From Rheinheimera sp. UJ63 (GTDB lineage Bacteria; Pseudomonadota; Gammaproteobacteria; Enterobacterales; Alteromonadaceae): 64,000 nt of DNA. The DNA is taken from the NCBI RefSeq assembly GCF_021568285.1, contig NZ_JAKGTQ010000001.1:1178001-1242000 (forward strand), given 5' to 3'. Position numbers and translations under genes: made by a program. Below, in pieces: positions 9,001 through 16,977 of the stretch; positions within the stretch are counted from its first letter, which is position 1; every line of letters begins with the position of its first letter. Below the pieces are notes generated by a model. That model saw nothing but the letters and a program-made list of their open reading frames with translations. It was not told where the DNA came from and made no database searches.

Positions 9001-10438
9001 TAAAAACATGGTGCAGATGATGGGCGGTGAATTGCAGCTAAAAAGTGCTTTGGGCCAAGGTAGCCGCTTCTGGTTTGAGATTGACTTACCGCTAGATACC
9101 GACAGTGCCTTAGCTGAAACAACCATGCTTGGCAAAGATACCAACATTTTAATTATTGATGACAACCCTTCAGCTCTAACGCTCTTAAGCCAGGCGCTCA
9201 GTCAGCATGGTGCCAAGGTGCTGACCGCGGCATCGTTAACAGCCGCAAAGGCTGAGCTGACACGCTGCTATGCCCAGCAGCAAAGCATACAGGCGCTACT
9301 GCTGGATTACCCTCTACCCGACTTAAGCGAACTCAGCGCATTAAAACAACTAAACACATCATCTGACCATGCCTTACCGCCGATTATTATGCTAGTAACG
9401 GCAAAGGGCCGTGAAGCGCTTAGCACCCTGCCGCAAGGTCGGCAGATACCCTACGCCGCCATGCTCACGAAACCCGTTACCCCCATGCAATTAGTTGAAC
9501 TGATCGCGAGCGTGCTTGCTGGTAAACAACCCGCGCTGAACGCTCGAGTGAAGCCATTAAAACGCGCAAAGCAGCTTAAAGGGCTGCGGCTCTTGCTGGT
9601 CGAAGATAATGAAATTAACCAGCTGGTGGCCAAAGAATTACTGCAAAACGAAGGCGCCATGGTGGATATTGCAACAGGTGGGCTAGCAGGCGTAAATGCC
9701 GTGCTACAAAACAGCACACCAGAACAAGGTTATGATGCGGTCTTAATGGATGTGCAAATGCCTAACGTAGATGGTCTTGAAGCCACTCGTCGCATTCGCG
9801 CCGACGGCCGTTTTTCTGATTTACCTATAATCGCGATGACCGCCAATGTGTATGCCGCTGATCAAGCCGCTTGCTTGCAAGCCGGTATGAATGCGCACCT
9901 GACCAAGCCCTTTGATATTGATGCCGTCATTAACACACTACTTCAGTATACGGGCCGAAGCCCAGTAGCGGCAGACAGCAACAACCTAAATAAACGGCCA
10001 GTTAACCGCCGCAAACGTATCGTTATGGAAAACGCCATAAGCAGCGCAGAGGCCGATCTGCCAAGCCAGCCCCGCATCATAAAAACGCGTGCCAACTTGC
10101 TACAACGTTTTGCCGATAATGAACAGTTTTTTCAGCGAGTCTTACAGAGCTTCGAATCAAACCTAGCACAGCAATTAATGGACTTGCAGCGGGCCATTAC
10201 ACAGCAAGACTGGGCGCAGATGTTAGTCATTGTGCATACACTAAAAGGCACTTCTGGTACTGTGGGGTTAACCGATCTGCACCAGCTGCTTTGTCAGCTG
10301 GAACACAACCTACAGCAGGCCAACGTGCATGCCGAAGACATTGCAACCTTTACTATGCTCACTGGCGAACTTGAACAGCAAATCCGGACTGCCGCGGCTA
10401 ACGAGTTAAGCATTATTCATCAGCTATTAGCCGAATAA
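6083..10438 (+). CDS. CHASE-PAS hybrid sensor histidine kinase with two receiver domains and an Hpt domain
   Basis: Inner-membrane hybrid kinase running a full His-Asp-His phosphorelay within one 1451-residue chain. Order: transmembrane helix (about 13-31), periplasmic CHASE domain (about 75-300), second helix (about 312-332), three PAS/PAC domains (about 345-460, 495-615, 645-765), HisKA with SHEIRTP and His786, HATPase with a GGSGLGL box, receiver 1 with Asp1075, receiver 2 (LLLVEDNEINQ, Asp1223, LTKPFD), and Hpt with His1385 in HTLKGTSG. Start is TTG at 6083, 6 nt after AGGGAG; no better codon is near. The 3' end overlaps the convergent LysR gene by 19 nt. No separate output regulator is adjacent, so the final target is unknown; the divergent porin/binding-protein pair is the obvious candidate partner. 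Confidence 0.92.
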   Translation: MLPKFSESLLNKWSLLVLICGLTLSVIFSFQLQQANEIRTQAAVKSSLQQKATAILTRIQLYQYGLRSARGALLTAGEHEISRDAFYRYSQTRDIDNEFPGARGFGFIRRVPRQQEAAFLAAAQADGWPSFSIRELSPHLGERYVIQYIEPVERNLAAIGLDIASEHNRYQAALSSMQSGEVRLTGPITLVQATGQPLQSFLIMMPIYRSMVTPTTVDEREQDAFGWSYAPLLMSEVLADKEIYNQETILHLTDITDPTKPELFFNNTLNSSSGLYLSTETHQIYGRTWQFDYSVTPQFIAELRLPSPLQLGIIGSMLSFLLALLTGLININLSHKRLLQAEQAKLAAIVHSSADGIIGHTIDGNVTSWNQGAAAIFGFKAHEAIGKALSKLIVRPADIDADLAFFKRAAQGEYIPNVEVVRQHKNGKSIDVSITFSPVRSPEGRVIGVSKVVRDISQQKAAEAKIQQLNANLETQVEQRTADLAKINLLFKNVLSAASEFAIIATDTSGEIQLFNHGAERLLGYQASEVIGQTTPLLFHDQTEIASHAALLSKTHNTRISGFQTLIYTSNLTGVDKGEWHYIRKDGQRFPITMVVTTMRNDQAQVVGYLCISTDITQQKQQQAALLSTQKQLLSKTEQLTLAYEVAKLGIWEWSISDDVLQWNDKMYQLYEQPITLREQGLEYGHWESRVHPEDRAFTLSKLHDAVAGNGEYNPTFRLILPSGKTRYIQAGAYVQRDEKGQAIRVIGVNSDITATHELEQYLRESKTAAEDANAAKSLFLANMSHEIRTPMNAILGMLQLMKTTELSMQQDDYTNKAQIAAESLLHLINDILDYSKIEAGKLELEQHPFNLDELMRELAVVLAHNMASKAVELLFDIDADLPPCLIGDKLRLQQILINLASNAIKFTNQGEVIVRLQQVDAQAGTCRIRFSVVDTGIGISPDQQQRIFDGFTQAEASTTRQYGGSGLGLVISKNMVQMMGGELQLKSALGQGSRFWFEIDLPLDTDSALAETTMLGKDTNILIIDDNPSALTLLSQALSQHGAKVLTAASLTAAKAELTRCYAQQQSIQALLLDYPLPDLSELSALKQLNTSSDHALPPIIMLVTAKGREALSTLPQGRQIPYAAMLTKPVTPMQLVELIASVLAGKQPALNARVKPLKRAKQLKGLRLLLVEDNEINQLVAKELLQNEGAMVDIATGGLAGVNAVLQNSTPEQGYDAVLMDVQMPNVDGLEATRRIRADGRFSDLPIIAMTANVYAADQAACLQAGMNAHLTKPFDIDAVINTLLQYTGRSPVAADSNNLNKRPVNRRKRIVMENAISSAEADLPSQPRIIKTRANLLQRFADNEQFFQRVLQSFESNLAQQLMDLQRAITQQDWAQMLVIVHTLKGTSGTVGLTDLHQLLCQLEHNLQQANVHAEDIATFTMLTGELEQQIRTAAANELSIIHQLLAE

Positions 10439-11322
10439 GATAATCTTTGCGCATCAAAAGCGTCTAATAACAAACTTTGCTGTGGATGCATCAATTCACG
10501 ATGGGTGGTGATAAAGTAAAAGTTCTCATACACCTCTGGTAGCATCAGGTATTTCTCTAAACTGCCATTGTGTAATTCATCTTTTACTACCACCTCGGGG
10601 ATCACCGACAAGGCCCCACTGTCGCGCGTTAACAGCCGCAGCATCGCCATATCATCTGCCTCTGCTACGACATCGGGTTGCAACTGGTATTGTGCGGCCA
10701 AGGCATCAAAGGCGGTGCGGATGGGGCTATGCACTGGTGGTAATACCCAGCGCTGTTGTTGATAGGCCGCCAAGTTTTCGGGTAAGGCTTTACCCGGCGG
10801 GCCAATCACTGCCACCGGTTGTCTTGCCAACAAACGACACTGCCACATTTGGTTATCGGTTCCTTGCACGGCAATATTGCTTAATACCAGGTCTAATTGA
10901 TGTGCGGCCAGTGCATTCAGTAAGGCCGTTTGATTCATCGAAAACAAGCTGTAGCGCACATTAGAAGACAACAGCAAGGGCGCGATAAAGCTTTCAATAA
11001 AGTTTCGCGACATCGTGGCTAAAGTGCCAATGCGCAGAGGGTTGTGTTGCGGCTGCATACCCTTCAGCAGCAATTGCTCCAACTCCTCGCCACGGCTAAA
11101 AATATCTTCGGCATATTTTAAGGTTTGATAGCCGCTGTCGGTTAACACTAAGCGCCGCCCCTGCCGCGAAAACAGTTGCACCTGCATGCTTTGTTCAAAT
11201 TGCTTGATTTGTGCCGACAAGGCCGACTGCGAAATATGCAAGCGCTGCGCGGTTTCGGTCAAGTTACCACCACGGGCCACCTGCCAAAAATAATAAAGAT
11301 GATGGTAATTCAGTCGGCTCAT
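10420..11322 (-). CDS. LysR-family regulator (NhaR-like N terminus), likely regulator of the dab operon
   Basis: A 300-residue LysR-type transcription factor. The start MSRLNYHHLYYFWQVARGGNLTETAQ resembles NhaR (NYNHLYYFW), and the winged HTH includes LHISQSALSAQIKQFE. A LysR substrate-binding domain fills residues about 90-290. It is divergent from dabB with 98 bp between the start codons; a perfect dyad with LysR spacing lies in that gap. LysR regulators are known neighbours of DAB loci in other bacteria, so control of inorganic-carbon uptake is inferred; a CO2- or bicarbonate-linked effector is a guess. The 3' end overlaps the hybrid kinase gene tail to tail. Confidence 0.88.
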   Translation of the reverse strand: MSRLNYHHLYYFWQVARGGNLTETAQRLHISQSALSAQIKQFEQSMQVQLFSRQGRRLVLTDSGYQTLKYAEDIFSRGEELEQLLLKGMQPQHNPLRIGTLATMSRNFIESFIAPLLLSSNVRYSLFSMNQTALLNALAAHQLDLVLSNIAVQGTDNQMWQCRLLARQPVAVIGPPGKALPENLAAYQQQRWVLPPVHSPIRTAFDALAAQYQLQPDVVAEADDMAMLRLLTRDSGALSVIPEVVVKDELHNGSLEKYLMLPEVYENFYFITTHRELMHPQQSLLLDAFDAQRLSYSANS

Positions 11323-11351
11323 AGTTCTTTTTTAGTGAACGATTTCTAATT

Positions 11352-11374
11352 TAATATGTATTTTACTTATATTA
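11352..11374. promoter_or_regulatory. Candidate LysR operator, TAATAT-N11-ATATTA
   Basis: A perfect 6-bp dyad with an 11-nt spacer, exactly the T-N11-A geometry of LysR boxes, sits in the 98-bp gap between the divergent LysR gene and dabB, 46 nt before the dabB ATG. Its position would suit both autoregulation and activation of the dab operon. Confidence 0.6.
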
Positions 11375-11420
11375 GTGTATTTCGCAAAATAGCACCACGT
11401 TTAATCAGCCTAGGTGTGGC

Positions 11421-12788
11421 ATGCAAACATTACTCCATTTAACCTCTTTAAAGCTGGTACTGCTCTCACTGGTTATCTTACTGGGTATCGTCATTTGGCG
11501 TTACAGCGCCACCGCCTTATATGGTGAAGCTGAAAAAGCACGTTTTATGCGCGCGCTCACCGCAACGCTAGCCGCCGTTGTGGTTACGCTACTGAGTAAT
11601 CATCTGGTGCTATTCTGGCTCGGTTGGGTCGCCATCAGTTTAAGCGTGCAACAATTACTGCTGTTTTATCCCGAGCGGCCACGAGCACAACTGGCTGCAC
11701 ATAAAAAAGCCCTTAGCGCACGCTTGGGTGAGTTGCTGTTAGCCCTCGCCATGCTGTTGCTGTATTTAGAATTTGATACCGCTAGCATCAACGAACTGCT
11801 CCTGCAGCTCAGTCAAACGACTGCAGCCTCAGCCATGCAGCACAGTGCCGCACTCTTGCTAGTAGGCGTGGCCTTACTAAAGTGCGCTCAACTGCCGTTA
11901 CACGGCTGGCTGATCCAAGTGGTAGAAGCACCGACGCCAGTGTCCGCGCTACTGCATGCCGGTATCATTAATCTTGGCGGTATCTTGCTGTTATTGTTTG
12001 CACCATTACTCAGCCTGAGCCCACTCGCCAAGGCAGTATTACTGTTCGCCGCGCTGTTCAGTACCTTTTTAGCCGCGCTGATAATGTCCACCCGCGTCAG
12101 CATCAAGGTACGTTTAGCGTGGTCAACCGTGGCGCAAATGGGTTTAATGCTGGTGGAGATCGCACTGGGTTTATATACCCTAGCGCTACTGCATCTGCTG
12201 GCGCATTCCTGCTACAAAGCCTATGCCTTTTTACACAGTGGCAATGCTGTGAATCATTACCTTGCCGCGCAATTGGCCGATCAGATAGAGCCCAGCGCTA
12301 AACACTGGTTTGCCGCCATAATACTGGCAGCCTTGCTCACCGGGCTAACCCATTTCATTGTGCCACTCGCCAGCTTAGCCAGTAGCGTGCTGTTAATCCT
12401 AGCCATTACCGTGTTGTTGCTGCCCTCGCTTAGCCGTGCCGATAGCCATCGCCTACAACGTTGCTTGTTAGCCAGCAGCTATGCCCTAGGTTTACTGACA
12501 CTGTATCTGCTAGGTAAAACCTGGCTCTCTGCAGTCATGCCGACACCGCAAGGGAGCACATTTTTCGCTGATGTGCTAAGCAGCTTGGTATTTATCATCT
12601 TGTTTGGGGTGGCCGTTCTATTGCGTTATCACGCCAGTCAACCGGCGCTAAATCAACTGTTTATTTGGCTGAATGCCGGTGGTTATTTGGATGAATGGGC
12701 AACTCGGTTAACCCTTAAAATTTGGCCTTACAAAGCAGCAACGCCACAAGCGAAAACCGCCTTATCGCAACTAAAGGAGCCATTATGA
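11421..12788 (+). CDS. dabB: DAB inorganic carbon transporter, membrane subunit DabB
   Basis: Cation-conducting membrane subunit of the DAB bicarbonate pump, homologous to NuoL/MrpA antiporter subunits. The 455-residue product is almost entirely hydrophobic, with roughly a dozen membrane helices and the NuoL-type core HGWLIQVVEAPTPVSALLHAG (helix 7/8 region) that marks proton-channel subunits. It could be mistaken for complex I subunit 5, but no other nuo or mrp gene is present and the next gene is dabA, overlapping by ATGA. In characterised systems DabB couples ion flow to the DabA hydration reaction. It is the first gene of a four-gene overlapping operon. Confidence 0.92.
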   Translation: MQTLLHLTSLKLVLLSLVILLGIVIWRYSATALYGEAEKARFMRALTATLAAVVVTLLSNHLVLFWLGWVAISLSVQQLLLFYPERPRAQLAAHKKALSARLGELLLALAMLLLYLEFDTASINELLLQLSQTTAASAMQHSAALLLVGVALLKCAQLPLHGWLIQVVEAPTPVSALLHAGIINLGGILLLLFAPLLSLSPLAKAVLLFAALFSTFLAALIMSTRVSIKVRLAWSTVAQMGLMLVEIALGLYTLALLHLLAHSCYKAYAFLHSGNAVNHYLAAQLADQIEPSAKHWFAAIILAALLTGLTHFIVPLASLASSVLLILAITVLLLPSLSRADSHRLQRCLLASSYALGLLTLYLLGKTWLSAVMPTPQGSTFFADVLSSLVFIILFGVAVLLRYHASQPALNQLFIWLNAGGYLDEWATRLTLKIWPYKAATPQAKTALSQLKEPL

Positions 12789-15208
12789 GCGCGCTGCAGA
12801 TCAACGTGGATATCACACTGCAACAGACTGAAGGTTTACTGGCGGCGGCCGCCCGTCAGATTGCGCCACAGTGGCCATTAGATCAAATGATCGCGGTTAA
12901 TCCTTGGTGGCCGAAACGCGCCACAGCCTTTACTGCCGTCTGTGCCGAACAACAGCTATTGGCGGGCACATCATGCCTGATGCCGGCTGATTGGTATCTG
13001 GCACAGTGGCAGCAGCAGATTATGCCGAACCATTTACAACAGGCATTGTTAGAAGCAGGCTTATCACTAAGCCATGAACAAGCGCTTGCTGGCCTGGCGC
13101 AGCCCACTGAATTAAGCCAGTGGCAAAGTTTGCCCACACTGTTAGCGGCCCAAAACAAAGCCACCTCAAGCTTGCCTTGGCCGCAATTAATTCAACAACA
13201 GTTAAGCCAATTTCTGGCACTCTATTACCAATATCCAGAGCGCTTTAATGCCGATGCCAGCAGCCCTGATCATGCCTATCACAGTTGGCTTAGTGTGGTG
13301 CGCCAAGACAAAGGCTTGCAGGTGCTCACCGGGCAAGATTTAACGGCTTTATTTGTAGCCTTGCCGGATTCACCCAAAGCATTATTGCAGCAATTAAGCC
13401 CCTGGTTTGCAACGTGGCTACCGACTGCACAAGCTCAACAAGCCTATTTCGAAAGTTTATTACAAAGCCTGTCTGGCTGGGCCGGCTGGCAAGCTTGGCT
13501 CGATTGGCAACAGGCTTTGCAAGGCCAGCAAGGCCAACATGCTGTTTGCCAACTGCTTTATATGTTATTGGGGTGGGATTGGGTGTTGTGGCAACACAGC
13601 AAACAGCATAATCCGCAGCATCAGTCGCTGCTGCAGGCACTGCAGCAACAAGCGCAACACTATGCCAAAACGTTAGCACAAACCGAACGCCTATTGCATC
13701 TTCGCCAAGTATGGCAACGCGCACTGGAGCTGAGTGTGCAACAACCTCTGCTGCGCCAACTGCAACAGCAACAACAGCAAACCGTGGCAACTGCGCCAGC
13801 ACGGCCCTTGCTGCAAGCGGCTTTTTGTATCGATGTAAGGTCTGAGCCGATGCGCCGCGCGCTGGAGCAACAACATAAGCAAATCCAAACTCTCGGTTTT
13901 GCTGGCTTTTTCGGCCTACCTGTCGCTTTTAAAGCCACAGACAGTGCCCTTAGTCGGCCACAATTACCGGGGTTATTAGCACCCGCTTTACAGGTCACAC
14001 AAATTCGTGCCAACACACCTACCCTTTCACGCCAACCTGACTTGGGCTGGAAACAAAGCTTTGATCTCGCTTCCTCAAGCTTAGGTATGGTAGAAGCGGC
14101 TGGCGCGACTAAGCTACTGAGTTTAATCAAACGGGCATTTCTGCGCACCGCAGCACCGCATGCTATTAATAAACATCTTACCGACAGCCAGTGGCAATTA
14201 AGTCAGGCCGACCAACCACTGAACATCAGCGAGCAAGCACAATTAGCCGCGGCCATTTTAACCGCCATGGGCTTACAGCATAATCTGGCGCCCACAGTAT
14301 TGCTGTTTGGACATGGCAGCGACAGTTGCAATAACCCACATGCTGCTGCCTTAGATTGCGGCGCCTGTGGCGGCCAAACCGGTGAAGTCAACGTCAAAGT
14401 GTTAGCGCAAATGCTGAACGATGCGGCAGTACGTACCGCTTTAGCGTCTGAGCAGAATATTGACATCCCTGCTGACACCCAGTTTTATGCCGCGATGCAC
14501 CACACTACCTCAGACGAGCTGGAAGTATACCGCGCGCCTGAGCAAGCACATTGGCTGCCATGGTTAGCCAAGGCAACTCAGCAAGCCCGGCAACAGCGCG
14601 CGCCGCAATTTGGCTTGAAAGGTCAAAGCGATCAGGCGCTAGCGCGCTTTTTCAAACTGCGCACCCGTGACTGGGCACAAGTTCGCCCTGAATGGGGCTT
14701 AGCCAATAATGCTGCTTTTATTGTGGCACCACGCAGCCTCACCAAGAACCTCGATTTACAAGGTCGCTGCTTTTTGCATGATTACGATGCGGCACAGGAC
14801 AGCAATTTTAGTTTATTGCATAGCATTATGACGGCACCGATGGTGGTGACTAACTGGATTAACTTACAATATTACGCTTCGGTGGTCGCCCCGGAAAAAT
14901 ACGGCAGCGGTAACAAGTTATTGCATAATGTCGTGGCAGGCCATGTCGGTGTTTTTGAAGGTAACGGCGGTGACTTACGCACTGGCTTAGCCTGGCAATC
15001 CGTGCATGATGGTAAAAAATTGATGCACCAACCGGTACGCTTAAGTGTGGTGATCGCTGCGCCAAAAGACGCCATCGCCAATATTATCCACAGCGCCCCC
15101 GATGTTGCTGCGCTGGTTAATCAGCAATGGTTGTGGCTTTATCAACTGGACAAAGACGGCAGCGTGCACCAGTGGCAGCAGCAAGGCTGGCAAGAGACCC
15201 CACTATGA
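12785..15208 (+). CDS. dabA: DAB inorganic carbon transporter, carbonic-anhydrase-like subunit DabA (DUF2309/UPF0753)
   Basis: Cytoplasmic zinc subunit of the DAB pump, thought to hydrate CO2 unidirectionally to bicarbonate under DabB energisation. The 807-residue product keeps the four active-site residues of the family: Cys348 and Asp350 in FCIDVRSEPMRR, His510 in FGHGSDSCNN and Cys525 in LDCGACGGQTG; the 15-residue His-Cys spacing equals that of the Halothiobacillus protein (C351, D353, H524, C539). Start is the ATG overlapping the dabB stop (ATGA); the longer frame back to 12722 lies inside dabB and is rejected. The N-terminal half is very rich in glutamine, with several Q runs. The stop overlaps the next gene by ATGA. 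Confidence 0.94.
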   Translation: MSALQINVDITLQQTEGLLAAAARQIAPQWPLDQMIAVNPWWPKRATAFTAVCAEQQLLAGTSCLMPADWYLAQWQQQIMPNHLQQALLEAGLSLSHEQALAGLAQPTELSQWQSLPTLLAAQNKATSSLPWPQLIQQQLSQFLALYYQYPERFNADASSPDHAYHSWLSVVRQDKGLQVLTGQDLTALFVALPDSPKALLQQLSPWFATWLPTAQAQQAYFESLLQSLSGWAGWQAWLDWQQALQGQQGQHAVCQLLYMLLGWDWVLWQHSKQHNPQHQSLLQALQQQAQHYAKTLAQTERLLHLRQVWQRALELSVQQPLLRQLQQQQQQTVATAPARPLLQAAFCIDVRSEPMRRALEQQHKQIQTLGFAGFFGLPVAFKATDSALSRPQLPGLLAPALQVTQIRANTPTLSRQPDLGWKQSFDLASSSLGMVEAAGATKLLSLIKRAFLRTAAPHAINKHLTDSQWQLSQADQPLNISEQAQLAAAILTAMGLQHNLAPTVLLFGHGSDSCNNPHAAALDCGACGGQTGEVNVKVLAQMLNDAAVRTALASEQNIDIPADTQFYAAMHHTTSDELEVYRAPEQAHWLPWLAKATQQARQQRAPQFGLKGQSDQALARFFKLRTRDWAQVRPEWGLANNAAFIVAPRSLTKNLDLQGRCFLHDYDAAQDSNFSLLHSIMTAPMVVTNWINLQYYASVVAPEKYGSGNKLLHNVVAGHVGVFEGNGGDLRTGLAWQSVHDGKKLMHQPVRLSVVIAAPKDAIANIIHSAPDVAALVNQQWLWLYQLDKDGSVHQWQQQGWQETPL

Positions 15209-15999
15209 GTGAAACCGTTGCCATAGCCACATTGCATGGTAAAGGGGCAATTATCCGCCCCATACTGGCCGAACTGGGCTGGCAGGTGCAAGAGCTAAAC
15301 AGTTTTGATACAGATAGCTTAGGCACTTTTGCCAACGAGCGGGCACGCTTTATGTCACCGGTTGAATGCACCCTACGCAAAGCCGCTATTGCTGCCGATC
15401 TCAGTGGTTGCACTATCGGTCTTGGCAGCGAAGGCAGTTTTTCCGCTGGCCCCTTTGGCCTAGGTACCTTTAACCAAGAACTGATTAGCGCAGTAAACAT
15501 TGAGGCAGGCTGGGTTGTTACCGGACGATTTTACGGCCCAAGTGCCGTGCAGCAGTGGACAATATCGGATCACACCGCACTACAGCAGGCGCTAAAACAG
15601 CTGCCTGCCGATCAACGTTTGTTGATCCAACAACAGCAACAGATCAGTAAAGGCTTAACATTGGCAGAAGCAGAACAACAAGCCACACAGCTTTTAGCCA
15701 ACGGCGCGCTACAACTTAGTTATGATTTGCGTGCGCATTGTTGCCCAGAGCGCCAGCAACATATTGCCCATGCAGCCCGCGACTTGCTGCAGCGCTTAAA
15801 GCAACATTGCCCTGTGTGTGCCACCCCAGGTTTTTGGCCAGATCACGCCTTACCGGGTTTGCCATGCGAAGACTGTGGTGCCCCTAGCAGCGTAACGCGG
15901 CTGCGGCGAGCCAGCTGCCAACGCTGTCAGCATACCGAAAGCTACCCGGTCGCAAAATCGTTTGCTGCCGCTCAATATTGTCAGATATGTAACCCATGA
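15205..15999 (+). CDS. DUF6671-type protein with C-terminal zinc ribbons, third gene of the dab operon
   Basis: Function unknown. The 264-residue product has an N-terminal alpha/beta part (about 1-110; VAIATLHGKGAIIRPIL, then GTFANERARF, GLGSEGSF and GPFGLGTFNQE) and a C-terminal cysteine-rich part with four CxxC pairs: CPVC, CEDC, CQRC and CQIC, enough for two zinc ribbons. I recognise it as the DUF6671 family, moderately surely. The start overlaps the dabA stop (ATGA) and the stop overlaps the next start (ATGA), so it is translated in lockstep with dabA and the Sua5-family gene. That context suggests a role in inorganic carbon use, zinc delivery to DabA, or tRNA modification; none is shown. 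Confidence 0.78.
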   Translation: MSETVAIATLHGKGAIIRPILAELGWQVQELNSFDTDSLGTFANERARFMSPVECTLRKAAIAADLSGCTIGLGSEGSFSAGPFGLGTFNQELISAVNIEAGWVVTGRFYGPSAVQQWTISDHTALQQALKQLPADQRLLIQQQQQISKGLTLAEAEQQATQLLANGALQLSYDLRAHCCPERQQHIAHAARDLLQRLKQHCPVCATPGFWPDHALPGLPCEDCGAPSSVTRLRRASCQRCQHTESYPVAKSFAAAQYCQICNP

Positions 16000-16973
16000 A
16001 CACACTACGATTAAACGCCCAACAAGGCCAAGATATTGTCACCGCTGCTGATTTACTACAACAAGGTAAGTTAGTGGCCGTGCCAACAGAAACCGTCTAT
16101 GGTTTAGCCGCCGATGCCAGTAACCCCAGCGCGGTAAGTGGCATTTTTACTGCCAAGGGCCGCCCAGCCAATCACCCGTTAATTGTGCATCTGCATGCGA
16201 TAACTGCGATGACAAACTGGGCGAAGGATATTCCAGCCGCCGCCTGGCAGCTGGCTGAGGCCTTTTGGCCAGGGCCGTTAACCTTGTTATTGCCCAAAGC
16301 CGATCACGTTAGCCCAGTGATCACCGGTGGCCTAAATAGTATTGGCCTGCGTATGCCGGCACATCCTGCCTTGTTACAGGTATTGCAACTAAACCAACTG
16401 GCCGTTGCAGCGCCTTCGGCTAACCGTTATAAAAAACTGAGCCCGACCAGTGCCGAGCAAGTACTTGCCGGTTTACATGGCCGTATTGATGCGGTATTGG
16501 ATGGCGGTGAATGTGAGCACGGTGTGGAGTCAACCATTGTCGATTTAACCGGCGAGCCAATCCGCATTGTGCGCGCTGGCCCCATCACGGCCTCGCAACT
16601 GCAAGCTGTACTTAAAACCACTGTACTGCAACCGCAGCAACATCAGGCGCAAGTGCCCGGCAATGTTGATGCGCATTATCAACCGAATACGCCACTGCGC
16701 TGCTTAGATAGCGCACAACTGCATGCGTTGTTGTTAGAACAGCCAAGCAATATTGCGGTGCTGCATCTCAACGCTTTACCGACAGCGCAAGCAGGAATTA
16801 TCTGCAAACAGATGCCAACCGACGCCGCCGGCTACGCCAGCCAGCTCTATCGCCAGTTATACCAAGCCGATAAGCTAGGCGTAACCGCGATCTGGTGTGA
16901 ACTGCCGCCGCAAGGCGAAGCCTGGCTTGCCGTGCATGACCGCCTGCGCCGGGCGCAGCATAGTGCCTACTAG
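15996..16973 (+). CDS. L-threonylcarbamoyladenylate synthase, Sua5 type
   Basis: Makes threonylcarbamoyl-AMP from threonine, bicarbonate and ATP, the first step of the t6A37 tRNA modification. The YrdC core occupies about residues 1-210, with KLVAVPTETVYGLAADA, KGRPANHPLIVH, WPGPLTLLL, GLRMPAHP, SANRY and HGVESTIVDL. A further 110 residues form the Sua5 C-terminal domain (PGNVDAHYQPNTPLR), so this is the long Sua5 form (325 aa), not the short TsaC (about 190 aa) usual near aroE in gammaproteobacteria. It is the fourth gene of the dab operon, joined by an ATGA overlap. Bicarbonate as both DAB product and Sua5 substrate gives a direct functional link (inference). The stop is 4 nt from that of the convergent glycosylase gene. 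Confidence 0.92.
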   Translation: MNTLRLNAQQGQDIVTAADLLQQGKLVAVPTETVYGLAADASNPSAVSGIFTAKGRPANHPLIVHLHAITAMTNWAKDIPAAAWQLAEAFWPGPLTLLLPKADHVSPVITGGLNSIGLRMPAHPALLQVLQLNQLAVAAPSANRYKKLSPTSAEQVLAGLHGRIDAVLDGGECEHGVESTIVDLTGEPIRIVRAGPITASQLQAVLKTTVLQPQQHQAQVPGNVDAHYQPNTPLRCLDSAQLHALLLEQPSNIAVLHLNALPTAQAGIICKQMPTDAAGYASQLYRQLYQADKLGVTAIWCELPPQGEAWLAVHDRLRRAQHSAY

Positions 16974-16977
16974 CATT

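Noticed and set aside
12722..12784. N-terminal extension of dabA
   Set aside because: Lies inside dabB; the ATGA overlap at 12785 and family length fit the shorter form.
11421..12788. Complex I subunit NuoL or Mrp antiporter
   Set aside because: No other nuo/mrp genes; dabA follows with overlap.
13326..14148. Long antisense ORFs within dabA
   Set aside because: They arise from Gln-rich codon bias (CAG/CAA reads as Leu/Cys/Ala on the other strand) and overlap a certain gene.
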